This document shows, piece by piece, positions 9,391 through 20,249 of a stretch of DNA of 21,717 nucleotides (within the stretch, counting starts at the first letter, position 1; every line of letters begins with the position of its first letter). Source of the stretch: Phoronis ovalis (lineage: Eukaryota > Phoronida > Phoronidae); NCBI GenBank assembly GCA_028565635.1, contig JAOXYB010097382.1, positions 1-21,717 of the forward strand, read 5' to 3'. The notes under the pieces are model-generated. The model searched no databases and had not been told where the DNA came from. It saw nothing but the letters and a program-made list of their open reading frames with translations. The translations under genes were made by a program, and so were the position numbers.

Positions 9391-10040
9391 GGGGAGACCA
9401 TGCAGAAATATCTATAGTCCTGTATGTACAAAGGATAACTTGTATTTGTAATGAACAGTAGTTACCGTGATAACTGAATACCTGGAACTGCATTTTTAAT
9501 TAGTGTGGTACTCTCTGTTTACTTTCCTATAGTTTACAAGGAAACAGTTTAAATTTAGAACTAATAATAGAATTCTAGTGAAACAGGTGTTTGTTATGTT
9601 ATCAATGAAAGTGAGCAATTTCAATGTTTTTTATGTTCAAAATACTGTTATTTACAAGTTTTATAAGATATTGTACACTAGTTTATGTGAAAAGTATATC
9701 CAAAAAATATTTTTTCTAAAAAATTCATGACAATGCCTCAAAAACTCTTCCTAAAATATACCACAAGAGCACAAAAGGTGTTCAAAACTGTACCAAATTC
9801 GTCCAAAACCTCCATATATACCAAGAGACCCCTTTATTTCATCTGCATCTTGTCCTCTGAAGGTCCACAAAATATACCTCATCATTCTCTGACCAACATA
9901 TATCATTCTTTAATACTGATTTTAGAAGCAATTCAGATTTGTTAACAGGAATCTTTTGGCCAATAAGAAAATCGTTATTTGACACATCCACCAAGAATGA
10001 ATTTTAAAAACCGAATTAGCTAAGACAATGTCCCAGCAGA
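9391..10040. other. No gene seen
   Basis: AT-rich sequence. The plus frame at 9727-9945 has an ATG but no splice or domain evidence. Confidence 0.35.
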
Positions 10041-10079
10041 GGACAGAGCACATTAAGCATATGTGAAGAAGCATCGCAG

Positions 10080-10136
10080 GATGTCCTTGATGAAGTCCTT
10101 GATCGCATGGAAAATATCATAACTGACATGCACTGA
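10080..10136 (+). CDS. Weak terminal-exon candidate
   Basis: After gaagcatcgcag the plus strand reads DVLDEVLDRMENIITDMH and then TGA, an acidic amphipathic helix-like C terminus with balanced codon use. The open frame extends upstream to about 10019 (through SICEEASQ), so the true acceptor could be an earlier AG such as gtcccag at about 10036. No acceptor here has a good pyrimidine tract. The DNA contains a short internal duplication (gatgtccttgat and gatgaagtccttgat), which may inflate the regular look. No AATAAA follows closely. Confidence 0.2.
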   Translation, partial: DVLDEVLDRMENIITDMH

Positions 10137-10187
10137 TCTCATCCATACAAATATATTTTGATTAACTAAGCAGTTTGGAAACCATCT

Positions 10188-10213
10188 GTCATATATATAT
10201 ATATATATATATA
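10188..10213. repeat. (TA)n microsatellite
   Basis: Alternating A and T for about 25 bases; simple repeat. Confidence 0.8.
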
Positions 10214-11781
10214 ACATTAAATTTAATCCATGGGCACATTGAGGTACTGGCATTTAGTTTTAGAACACCTACTGGATGGACAATGATTTTCAGGGTAGCT
10301 ACTATACCTTGTTACCCTGGCATGTTACAAGAAAAGAATGCACAATAATTCCCCTTTAAAAGCTGAGAAGTTTTGAGTCTGACTATAAACCCAGCTGTAA
10401 TATAGTGCGACTGACTGTGACACTGCGTCATAGCTCTGGCCACCACATTCTTGTTAAAAAATACCTATTTAAAATGTTAAGAACTAACCACAGGATTGAT
10501 ATGTTACTTTAGCAGCTTTTAATTATAAACAAGTGCTATTATAAGTCATTTCCAAATTATTTGATAGCAACAGTATAATATGGTTTAGACCCATTATCTC
10601 CAAGCAGAAACTATTCACTATCCTTAAATCATGGAGGAATCACATACCTAAAGTACACATAGTGAGTTGTTTTTTTATTCAGTTTATTTGGTATAAAAGT
10701 CATCTCTATCCCCTGTCCCCCTCGTCAATTCCCCTCACCCCCTTCTCACTGTTTTTTTTTCACTAGCAAAATGTCAAGCACGATGATAATTAATTGCCAG
10801 ATATCATACCTTTGAAAGTGCATATAGCACCCCACAATTTGGGCTCACAATTTGAGATCAATGTTTATAAATATAACATACACACACATAGGTGCATTTA
10901 TGACTCACATAGAGCACAATGTAAAAACAACAAGGGTAAACTGATCAACTCAGAGCTTATACAACGTAGATCCCAAAAATTCAGTTGAATTACTTTTATC
11001 ATAAATATTATAATTCCTAACATCATATATAACTTAACCAAATGAATTATGCATATTTTATCAAATTACAAACAAGTGAAAAACAGCCATACAACTCGCT
11101 GGACATCTTATTTACATGTTGGTTGAGGGTATGTTACTATAAACTAAGGATAAATATTTCGGAACAAATGAATACCAAAAAAATATGAACCTATGTAATA
11201 TATACCCAATAATACACAAGAAGGCCCCAAAACTGTATAATAAACCACAGAAGTTGCAACAGATAGCTCATATTATACCAAATTTCATTAAAAGGTGACC
11301 CATACCAGTGTCACATCCCCACCGGCTCCATACACTGATTCCCCACCCCAGTGCTACACTTCTCACATATGGCAGTGGACTATCTTCAAAGTTTCTTAGT
11401 TCTAATGTTGTTAAGAGAGCTAAAATCTATTACTTGTTTATTCATTAACACCATATTTTGTTTACAAATATAACATTCATACATAATAGCATACAAGGTT
11501 TTACAAATCAGTACCTGCTTATACCTCACAAACTACATATATAACCAATACAAACCTTACAACCAACTATATCCTTCACATTTAGATTCCTAGCTCAATG
11601 ATACCACACACAGAATGCTTGCTACAACTATATTCTGGTAATAATATCTACCATTGCTTCACATTATTCACAAACATTGTTACAGGCACTTTACATACAT
11701 TCACAACATATTACAAAACATATTTTAAACCAATTTTATTTATCATTTCAAAATCACCCAGCCAGTGTGCTAACTACTCAC
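10214..11781. other. No gene seen; TATA-like motif and pyrimidine tract
   Basis: A TATAAAAG motif at about 10692 is followed by about 60 bases of nearly pure pyrimidine (tctctatcccctgtccccct and beyond), then tttttttt. It resembles a core promoter, but no credible frame follows. Part of the region (about 11480-11860) is notably G-poor on the plus strand. Confidence 0.3.
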
Positions 11782-11825
11782 CTTACATACAGTTCCACAA
11801 CCACATTCTTGAAATTGTCTCTTAT
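11782..11825 (-). CDS. Weak internal exon candidate
   Basis: A perfect minus donor (GTAAG|gtgagt) ends a frame reading IRDNFKNVVVELYV with two bases left over. The acceptor is uncertain: cctttaag directly before is of the less usual AAG type, and another at tattttaag would add seven codons in a different start phase. Starting at 11825 in phase 0 it can follow the candidate at 13279-13203 and precede the one at 7553-7524. The donor is strong and the peptide plausible, but it is short and unrecognised. Confidence 0.24.
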
Positions 11826-13202
11826 CTTAAAGGTTGCACAGGCAGCTTAAAATATCTATAACCATCATTTACATTACAGCTTTAACATGGCTATAAATAA
11901 ATTGGCCAGGTCTTATCAATATTAGTGCTATTAATAGATCCTGCTAGGTCAAGCTTAGGGTTGAATGCAGAAAGGTATTGATAAAATGTCTCAATTTCAT
12001 AGTGAAAAAAAATTAATCAAAAAAATCTTTGGGGTGCATGAATTCATGTCAAATTTTTATCAACCGCAATTTCAAAAACTGTACATTTTATCGGTTAATC
12101 TTAAAATTATTATATCTTTTGCAAAACACTGGATGACTAATGAAATTGTTCACATTTCCCAATTTTTATACCTGATTCAGCAGCTAGCACTGGGGTTAGT
12201 GGCCTTGACACACTTATTTTTCACCCATCTTTTTTTTCTAAATCATTGACATTTTCAAAATTCATATAATATCCATAAAACTAAATCCCAATTTTATGAC
12301 TGTATGAAATTACCTTGTAATGAGTACAGAAATAACTATGGAATATTATGAACTATACAGGCATTCAGTGAAACACCTCCTCTTAATTATATTCTACAGC
12401 TTAATCATGTGTAGACCTTCTAAAACAGATCCTATTATACAATCTCTATACTTTATGTAATCAAATGCTGCACAAATGAAAAGACCTTGCAAATGTTACA
12501 TGATAAGACATTGCACTTTGTACAAAATATAGCATTAATTATCTGAATATTAAGTTTAACATTATGATAGATTAAATTTACTGGATTTGATTATGGAAAA
12601 TAGCCATGGGTTATAAGATTTGGATACAGCAAGCATGTATCTATCTAGCCTATTGAATCATGTATGTAGCTAAATAAAATAACTGGTAATAATGTTGTTT
12701 TATTTACACTTTAGCAATTGTCATGGCAACACTATTACACTTTCTACAATAATCTTGACACTGGCTCAATTAGTGAAGCTAATTTAGACCCTTGATGTAT
12801 TTTTTTTGTTAGCATGTGTTATATCTAGTTTAGTCATGCAGAACAGAAGAAAATGCCAAATTGAGTTTAGTATAACATTGTTTTCCCCAAATGTGCAACA
12901 ATATCTGATGGGGATGTCATTAGTTTAAAAACAATTGTTAAGACTAATAAATTTATCAAATATAGTATGTGCACAGACTCAATGTCATCTCATTAATATT
13001 GCAACATATTCTTATAAGCTGTATAAAATAATAAAACCCAAATATATCATCTAAAAGAAAATAAGCATAGAATTAATTAAGACATATACATTGTTTCTGT
13101 AAGGTCCCTGCTCCTGTCCCTCATTAATAGCACAATTAAATACAGACTCATATTTTGACACTGCATAATGACAGAAAGCTATCACATACATGGTTTGCAT
13201 AC
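11826..13202. other. No supported gene
   Basis: AT-rich. A plus frame with an ATG at 11965 runs 94 codons but is dominated by I, F, L, K and N and has no recognisable domain or splice context, so I do not annotate it. No repeat was matched here. Confidence 0.3.
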
Positions 13203-13279
13203 CTGCTTTGTATATACTCTTTTAAAAATAAATCTTACTGGAGGCGGTGCGAAGGATGGATGCAGGATTTTGTAATATG
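13203..13279 (-). CDS. Internal exon candidate
   Basis: The minus-strand acceptor is strong, with a ttaac branch-like motif and the tract tttatgatattttag. The segment is richer in GC than its flanks. With two leading bases it reads YYKILHPSFAPPPVRFIFKR then VYTKQ, 25 codons, to a donor CAAAGCAG|gtatgc in phase 0. A shorter donor, CCTCCA|gtaaga at 13239, is also in phase 0. All three frames are open in the shorter version, so frame choice rests on phase. The two-base start fits the one base left by the ATG-bearing candidate at 13880-13844, joining as serine. Family unrecognised. Confidence 0.3.
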
Positions 13280-13843
13280 CTAAAATATCATAAAAGTTAA
13301 ATAATTGAAATTTTGTACTGCACACCTGTACCAAGTAAACGAGCCAGTAAGTTTGTAGGAAATATTAATTTTCACAGGTTCTGTTATGAAAAATCTGAAC
13401 TGGAAAATTGCTTTCCGGACAGGTGTTTTCGCAGTTTCACCTATTCATACCACTGGGAACCTTTGAAGTTTACTAGTTTCTAATATTAGGTTCTGGCTTG
13501 TTTCAGAGCAGCTAATTTCAGAAAAAGTTTGTATTCATAGTGTTACAAAATTTTATTGGAGCACATCAATTCAGTGTGTAGCTTGCTCTGTTAGCTATTT
13601 TTCTTTGCAACATGTGTTTGGTCTTATGTAGAGTAGCAATTATTATCCAGAATGCATACTTCGATGATTAATTTTGAAGGCACCATCCCAGAACTATATT
13701 TGAATGTAAAATCAAACATATTTTAGTTAATATGCCATCATCTTAAATGCAACATTTTGAAAAGGCATAGCAACAGGTAATTTGAATTTGTTACTGATAT
13801 TTTGAAGGGCTACTGCGTTAATAATAATTGCAGCTATACTTAC

Positions 13844-13880
13844 AGCCTTGTTGGAAGTTCCGGAAATTGTTAGACGTCAT
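13844..13880 (-). CDS. Possible first coding exon
   Basis: On the minus strand an ATG with A at -3 and an in-frame TAG upstream opens MTSNNFRNFQQG plus one base, ending at GGCT|gtaagt, a strong donor. Phase agrees with the 13279-13203 candidate. The same DNA has a competing frame. From an acceptor tcatttag at 13969, phase 0 reads VTFTGVHCHPVFGFSCYVRH and 12 more codons to a stop at 13870, with an AATAAA on that strand near 13550. Both cannot be coding in the same transcript, which shows how easily short frames arise here. Confidence 0.25.
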
Positions 13881-13901
13881 GATGTTTAATGTACAGATCT
13901 T

Positions 13902-13914
13902 CAACTAGATGGCG
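13902..13914 (+). promoter_or_regulatory. CTCF-core-like site
   Basis: CAACTAGATGGCG agrees with the CTCF core CCASYAGRKGGCR at all but one position. It lies just upstream of the possible first exon on the minus strand. Occupancy is not known. Confidence 0.25.
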
Positions 13915-14046
13915 TACATAGCAGCTAAATCCAAAAACAGGGTGACAGTGTACTCCAGTAAATGTGACCTAAATGAGTATCATTCAAATTAGTTCAGTTT
14001 AAGTTTTCAGTTCCACGCATGAACAGTCAAAGACAATTTGAACATG

Positions 14047-14259
14047 GTCAAGCCCCATAAAAATTGTTGGTTTGTGGGTCGGTACGTAGAATTATTTTTT
14101 TTTTGTTGAGAAAAGCAAATGTGAAATTCCAGGAAGAACGTAATTATCTAGATTTTCATCAAGAAAGATCTTAAAGCACAAAACAAATTTTTTGGGTCGG
14201 CACTTGTTTCGTGGGTCCGCCGGCAGCCACAAACCAACAATTTTTTAAGGGTGGCCTCA
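14047..14259. mobile_element. MITE with inverted terminal repeats
   Basis: The left arm contains aaaaattgttggtttgtggg, and the right arm contains its inverse, ccacaaaccaacaatttttt (14227-14246). Similarity extends outward to agcccc and gggtggcc. The interior is about 130 bp, T-rich, with gggtcgg-type motifs near both arms, and no coding capacity. Size and structure fit a miniature inverted-repeat element. No clear target duplication is visible, so the superfamily is undetermined. Confidence 0.7.
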
Positions 14260-14414
14260 CAATCAAAACTATAAAACTTTATAATCCAGGCTATTTTTTG
14301 TAAACTGCTGGTCACAAAATTTAACTCTATTTATATTTCTTACAGATAGAAATCTTTCAGTTTCAGGCCCCAATCTATTAAATATCAGGCTAATAATACA
14401 CTAGTACATCTTAC

Positions 14415-14449
14415 CTTATGTTCTGTTCTCTTAGCTTGTTGGTAACAAT
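14415..14449 (-). CDS. Weak microexon candidate
   Basis: Thirty-five minus-strand bases lie between ttttagtttcaaacacag and AACATAAG|gtaaga, both good splice signals. Two frames are open, IVTNKLREQNI and CYQQAKRTEHK. If the ATG at 13880 is a true start, this would be a 5' untranslated exon instead. No family is recognised. Confidence 0.25.
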
Positions 14450-14569
14450 CTGTGTTTGAAACTAAAACAAACAGAACTAGGTTAATACAAGACATTTGTC
14501 ATGTCTAATGCCCATCACATCTCTAGGATTACATCATATTGTGGTTTGTAGTTCTGGAGTAGTTCTGTT

Positions 14570-15800
14570 ACCAGTTACATATGTAAAGTATTAATACAAC
14601 AAATGTCAGATTTGGATTGGCATTTAATCTACTAGCATAATACGTCCACCAATTTGTGGCCTTCATGAACTGCCTTCGAATTACGAAGTCAATACTTTGT
14701 CTTTCTTGAAATAGGAGCAATGCGACATATGCCCTCTCCAGAACCACCACAGCCAAAAGTCGGATATATTGGAAGCTGTACAGGTCAATATTACATCTAA
14801 TCTGTACTTTGACAAGTATTTACTCTGTACCGAATATGATGTTGATTGGATAAAAACTGAAGGTGTTATATTGTGACATACAATCTCGAGAAGTAACATG
14901 GTCACCAGTCGGCCATCTTGGGAAGTGATCCAGGTCAAACTTATTACTGACCCGTACTTTGACCTGCATTTACCCTGTATCGAATATGAAACTCACAAAA
15001 TAAGTGAGACAAATAAAGTGTTGCGCACAGCAAAAAATGTCGGAGATTCGTACCAGCATTTGAACTACTCCTTAAAATGTAACCTAGCCTATTACACCCA
15101 CCAACCTATGGCCTTCTTAGAACCACCTTTGAATCGTCCACGCAGTGCCTCATCTGTGATCATAGATGCAACGTGACATGCTCTCCGGAACAAACATGGC
15201 TGCCAGTCAGCCATATTGGAAGTAATCTAGGTCAATATGCCTAACCTGTACTTGGACCTGTACTTACTCTAAATCGAATAGGAAGCTGATCAGATAAAAA
15301 CTGCAGCTGTTATTACAATGTACAATCTCAAGAATCAACATGGCTGCCAGTCGGCCATATTGGAAGTAATCTGGATCAATATTATACATAACCTTTACTT
15401 TGATCTGTACTTACTCTGTACCAAATATGAAGCTGACTGGATAAAAACTGACAGAAGCAGTTATTGCGAGACAAAGAAATTCTAACGCAGCGCAAAAAAT
15501 GTCAAAGATTTGTATTTGCTTTTGATCAACTTCTCAAAGTCATTTTAATTTGTCACCTAGCCTATTGCGCTCACCAACCTATGGCCTTCTTAGAACCACC
15601 TTTCAATCATTCAGATAGCGCTTTGTTCTTGCGGCTATAGATGAAACGTTATGTATATGCTCTCAAGAAAACATAGCCACCAGTCGGCTACAATCAAGGT
15701 CAAAATTAGAAGCGATCAACCCTTTGACCTGTGTTTACCCTGTCCTGAATATGAAGCTGATCGGGTAAAAACTGAATTTGTTATCATGAGACAAAGAAAG
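14570..15800 (+). repeat. Higher-order tandem array, cycle B-A-A of about 450-475 bp
   Basis: Unit A (about 140-150 bp) has the core aacatggctgccagtcggcc followed by atattggaag, then gtcaatatt, tttgacctgtacttactctg and gataaaaactg. Copies start near 14742, 14895, 15193, 15337 and 15670. Unit B (about 150-185 bp) contains cctagcctattgc, ccaacctatggccttcttag and aaccacctttgaatc. Copies of that landmark are at 14649, 15101 and 15574, spaced 452 and 473. The order is B A A B A A B A. Copies are diverged by substitutions and small indels. Plus frames at 14898-15176 and 15651-15881 lie inside and are repeat-derived. It is a satellite-like array or a multimeric mobile element. Confidence 0.8.
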
Positions 15801-17340
15801 TGTTACATGCGACAACAACTTCGCTATGATTATATGCCCAACCACATAGTGACTGGGCATAAACAACATAAGATGGGATAGAATATGACACAAACTGAAT
15901 CTCTAACAACGCTCAACCTGCATAATTTCCAGTGATATCCAGCTAAAAAAACTGCCTGTTCAGGGTTCCATACTTCCCAAACCACATATGAATTATTATG
16001 CTTAATATTACACATGTATGTTTGGGGCTTTCTTAGAAGGTATTATTCACCCAGAATTAAGAACAATGTATTATTCCATATCAGGAGAACGCTGACTGCT
16101 TTGTCAAAACTATAATTTAAAAAAAGGAACACTTGCTAACAACATTAGTAACAACACAATAAGAAAGGCTACCTAGTCCAAGCCCTGGGGATATGTTACA
16201 AGAAAATTGGTAGTGTGGTGCCCCACCACATAAACAGATTTTGATATTTTTCCTTAATAATAAAATATTCAGCAAACAAATATGATAAACAAACTAAACA
16301 ATACAGATACTTCTTACATTATGGTAGTTTCGCAGGATGTGAAAGCTGTTACTTGTATCAATTTTTTTTCTAGATTTGCAATCATGTTTTAAAAGACACA
16401 ATTACTCAGCATCGATCCATTAATTTTCAAAGCATTGCATTGCAAACTTCACGGCAAACAATCAGTTTTAATGTAAGTGAAGCAGGTGTAAATAAAATGA
16501 TGGTGTATTGTACATTTGTGAGATATAATTCAAAATAGAGAGCTGTGACAAGATATGAGTCAGTTAATAATAAAAGGGCAACAACAGGTATCATGTTTTG
16601 GTTAAGCTGCCTTTTTCCTATTCTTATCCCTTCAATCAAAATTCTTTATGTCAAAATACATCATTTAGCATCATCAATCCATTTACGCTATCCACAATTT
16701 GCATAATTATAATTTTCCTTTTATAATAATCAGCCAAACATTTAATAATTTATAACAATAATAACAACGACGTTTAAGTCGAACAACTTCCAGCACACAC
16801 TTGATTTCTGGCACACATATGCATCTTCTGACAAAAGTCCAGGAAATTTCTTATTATTATTAAAATTTCCCCCAAATGCTCAGGGGTATTAAATTGACTC
16901 TACCCCTTAGTATATACATATGAATGGGATTTCTTAAAAATCTGACTAGTCATACAATTTTAATGATAGACATGTTTTTGGCTCAAAATGGTTGTTTTGC
17001 AAATAGGCAACAAATGGCACAAGTAATTTTTGTCTAGAAATGTCAAAAACATGTTCGGTAATTGTCGGGTGAATCCATACCGACTCTTAGTTATCTAATG
17101 ACATACTCATTTACATATGGTACACTCAGGTTGCTTGCATTTTATGTAAATTTTAGATGATTATGATGTAATAACTTACTAGTAAAATAATTAATTAAAA
17201 AGACAATCAATTAATTTAAATTCCTAATTTTGGTGATATAAGTATTCTTATCAGGAATGGTTTTTGCATGTTCGCACCAGTGCCACCTAGTGATCGAACT
17301 TAACAAGCCATGATAAGGTAAAATAAACCCCCTCCCCTCG
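15801..17340. other. No gene seen; one compact hairpin
   Basis: AT-rich DNA. TGTGGTG and CACCACA separated by CCC form a perfect hairpin at 16214-16230. A long minus frame at 16427-16639 has no support. A CTCF-like motif is at 17279-17292. Confidence 0.3.
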
Positions 17341-17575
17341 GTAAAATGGTAGTTCAAGTGTCACATTTTGCAGAAATACCTTTTAGTCCAGTAAAGGGTG
17401 ACGATTTTTCTTTGTCGTTATTACAATTTTTGCAAAATCGCAAGAATCCAGCTCGTAAGAATTGCAACTTATCTTTCGTTCTCTCACCATATGCTTCGAA
17501 ATCGTACAAAATGTTAGTTCAAGTGTACAATACTTTTCAGTAAAATAGGTAGTTCAAGTGTCTCATGTTTTGAAG
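17340..17575 (+). repeat. Short repeat with three copies of a 30-35 bp unit
   Basis: A unit of the form taaaatggtagttcaagtg followed by a T-rich segment ending ttttgcag, ttttcag or ttttgaag occurs with its agttcaagtg core at 17351, 17516 and 17551. The last two are adjacent (35 bp apart); the first is 165 bp away. Between the first two is a relatively CpG-containing stretch (gtcgttatt, aatcgcaag, tcgaaatcg). The 65-codon plus frame at 17346-17543 with an ATG spans the unit twice and is therefore probably repeat-derived. Confidence 0.55.
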
Positions 17576-18436
17576 TGGGGGCTGCATCCCCCAGTATGTA
17601 TATATACAGGAGTCACCCCCAGGGCAAATATGCTCCAAGATCAGCAAATTGTAGAGAGCCCACAGTGTGCTACGCCTGGTTCTACCACATGCTATATGGC
17701 TGTACATAGCTAAGCACACCAACCCAGAAAAATATTGAAATATATGGTGATTTTTTTTATATCACTTTAACAAAAACAGGAGAAGGAAAATACAAAAGAA
17801 ACTGGACTAATGTTTCCCAGTAATTCTATCACACCTGCGCTGTAAATACATTTCTATGAATGAGTGAGGTAGGAATAATGGTAGCTTAATATATTCTAGA
17901 TAAAATAATAACTTGTTAAATTTCGTCTCTGAAAATCATAAAAAATGTTTTGTGGAAAGTACAAATGTCAGCTTAATTCATATTGATTTGCATTTTGGGA
18001 AAGGGAAATTGGCTGGTTCACACTTGTAATTTATAATATTTAATAAATTTGGATAATAAATAAATTTGCATAATAATAAATTCTTATAACTTGTGAATGT
18101 AGAATAAAAATCTACATACACACAGCTTGCACACAAAATTTACAGTACCGTAAACAAAAAACAGAAATCTAAGCCAATAAATTCGTTCACAAATCAGGCA
18201 ACACAGGAAAGCAATGAAATGATTTGATTAGGGATTTGAATTGTTAATTAAATCTCTGGGTTAAACACAAGTAAAATTATTACCTTAAATAATTCAGATA
18301 TAGGCTAATAACGTCTTTTTTAGCTCTTCTAATGAATTATGAATTTGTGGCATAATTCCTGAACATACTTATACAAATGCATAAATGTGATGGAATATAA
18401 CCAATGTTCTCCATTTAAACTGATTCTGGTGGATGT
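17576..18436. other. No gene seen
   Basis: Very AT-rich, especially 18020-18110, which consists mostly of aataaat-type sequence. No supported features. Confidence 0.4.
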
Positions 18437-18799
18437 CCGGGGGATACTCAAGGTTTTTTGACTACGGGGATGTGCCATCCAACTCAATCCAAAATTTTAG
18501 ATTGTGGTAGCAGACCCAATCCAAATTTTTTGAAATTTTAGGGTAGCAATTTTATGAAATATAAGGGTAACAATCCAAAATATTTGAGTATAGCAATCCA
18601 TTTTTACACAAACTGACTGATACAAACTAAATTCCAAAATTTAACTATGAATATAAACCTAAAATTAATCCAAATTATTTGCTATACGCAATGGGTAGCA
18701 ATCCAAATTTTTGAATATCTTTATGGTAGCAATCCAAAAAAATTCAGTAAGTATACAATTCAAATCCAAAATTTTCAACTAACTTGAGTACCCCCTGGG
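18437..18799. mobile_element. Inverted-repeat-bounded minisatellite element
   Basis: The left end ccgggggatactcaag (18437-18452) and the inverse of the right end (cttgagtaccccctgg, 18783-18798) agree at about 14 of 16 positions. The interior is an array of at least seven diverged units of about 30-37 bp with the core gtagcaatccaaaattttt. A non-repeated leader, actacggggatgtgccatcc, follows the left end. The element resembles terminal-repeat elements that carry internal minisatellites. No protein is encoded, and no clear target duplication was found. Confidence 0.68.
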
Positions 18800-18813
18800 G
18801 TGGAGGCTTACAG

Positions 18814-18968
18814 ATTTTGCAAAGGAAATAGAGAGCATGGACAGTGTTCCCTTTCAACAAACTGAGATTCTTGGAAAGACATTTTGTCAAACACTTAGCA
18901 TGCTGGATACTGAACGTGCCCATGTCATTCAGGCCTATCTTGTGGTGTGTTCAGATGATAAAAATTAA
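18814..18968 (+). CDS. Exon candidate, unknown protein
   Basis: After ggcttacag the plus strand reads, with two leading bases, FAKEIESMDSVPFQQTEILG and on to TERAHVIQAYLVVCSDDKN before TAA at 18966. It is 50 codons of balanced composition and locally higher GC, helix-like. It could be a last exon, or it could end at CTTGTG|gtgtgt (18944) in phase 0, which would match a phase-0 start at 20961 or 21498. The acceptor has a weak pyrimidine tract because the inverted-repeat minisatellite element ends 15 bp upstream, perhaps having inserted into the preceding intron. I do not recognise the family; a decayed transposon frame is the alternative. Confidence 0.38.
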
Positions 18969-19991
18969 ATTTAGTCAAATAGGTATTTTATAATAGATGG
19001 AAGGTTTACATATTAGAACATGACATGCAATTTTTTAAATATATTCTTTCTTTAACAGATTTTTAAAAAAGCTATTGTGGCAAATTGTGCTGAGCCACAA
19101 AATAAATTAATTATAATACAGGGCAAATGACACTAGGTGTGAGCCCTAAATATGTGTAGTTTACATGCTCATAAATAATACAATGTTCACAGGTGTAGAA
19201 ATGCCTACCACAAAGGCGTGACTTACATGCAGTACATTTGTAATTGCTTTCCACGATGAACCAGCTACAAAATGTTACAAAAGTATGCAAATAGAATTAA
19301 CATATTAAGTATAGTAATATCTTGAGTTTTCATGGTCTGGTTTTCTGAACATGCCTTTATTCATTCATTTCTAGCGAACAAAAATCACAGACAATGAAGA
19401 TCTTATGGTGACATCCAAAACAATATGATTAATGTTTGCATCAAGGACCGCCCATCTACTCTGGTGTTACCATGTCAATTTAAGTGCCACCTAGTGTACA
19501 TACACCTCTCATACACCTTTGTTTTTCAAGAAGCCATTGCCATTATATAGTCCCGAGTCACCAGATAGCTTAAAAGCTAATATTGATTACAGGTTTTTTA
19601 GCAACTAAATGGGTCCAGCTTTTGATCTAAATAGTTAAATTGATCCAGTTTTGTGAAACAAATGTACATTAGAAACTTGATTAACGAAAAGTACTTTATT
19701 TTTACTAGTATTCAACTGCAAAATAGTAACACGAATAACATATAACAAGAAACAAATCTGTTTGAATACACCAGCACATTGTTAGTGGTGCTTTTAATGC
19801 TGTACCAGTCTGTTTTTAAAATACCACCATGCTCCTCATACTATATGCATATGTCCGTCTCCCTGGTATATACCTAGTGTCTTCTTGCAGGTATGGTCTT
19901 CAAATAGAATAGAAATTACGGCTAGGAATTAGTGTCTGGGTCAAACGTTAGGAACTGTTACTAAGAATGCATTTAACGTACAACTAAGCAG
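18969..19991. other. No gene seen
   Basis: AT-rich. The 14-mer agtgccacctagtg (19483-19496) repeats the one at 17279-17292. Nothing else is supported. Confidence 0.35.
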
Positions 19992-20041
19992 CGGACACAG
20001 GATATACAACGTTGACAGTAAAACTTGCTGAAGATGAGAAT
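19992..20041 (+). CDS. Weak exon candidate before a good donor
   Basis: GAGAAT|gtaagt is a strong plus donor. Upstream, with two leading bases, DTGYTTLTVKLAEDEN is open, but the acceptor aactaagcag is poor. Alternatively an ATG at 20034 gives ATGAGAAT to the donor, a start codon split from its gene by an intron. Joined to the acceptor at 20363, that reading gives a frame of about 20 further codons. Both readings are speculative. Confidence 0.15.
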
Positions 20042-20249
20042 GTAAGTAATCTATTGGACATGGTTACACACTGATAGTGGTGCGCACCTAGTCATAATAT
20101 TGCTAAGAAAAAATCAACTTTTGTTTAGTAGTATAGATATTGGCCAAAACAGATTTATTTTTTTCAGTCTAGATCAATGACTTTGCTCTATAAGCTCCGA
20201 AACAGCCAAATTGGGAAAAATATCATGGAGTACGTATTCCCTGGACAAT

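Noticed and set aside
11598-12249. Two plus-strand frames of 87 and 94 codons
   Set aside because: Composition is I, F, L, K and N heavy, splice signals are absent and no domain is recognisable; the G-poor skew of the region lengthens frames.
14681-15176. Several 60-90 codon frames on both strands
   Set aside because: They lie inside the B-A-A tandem array and are translations of repeat units.
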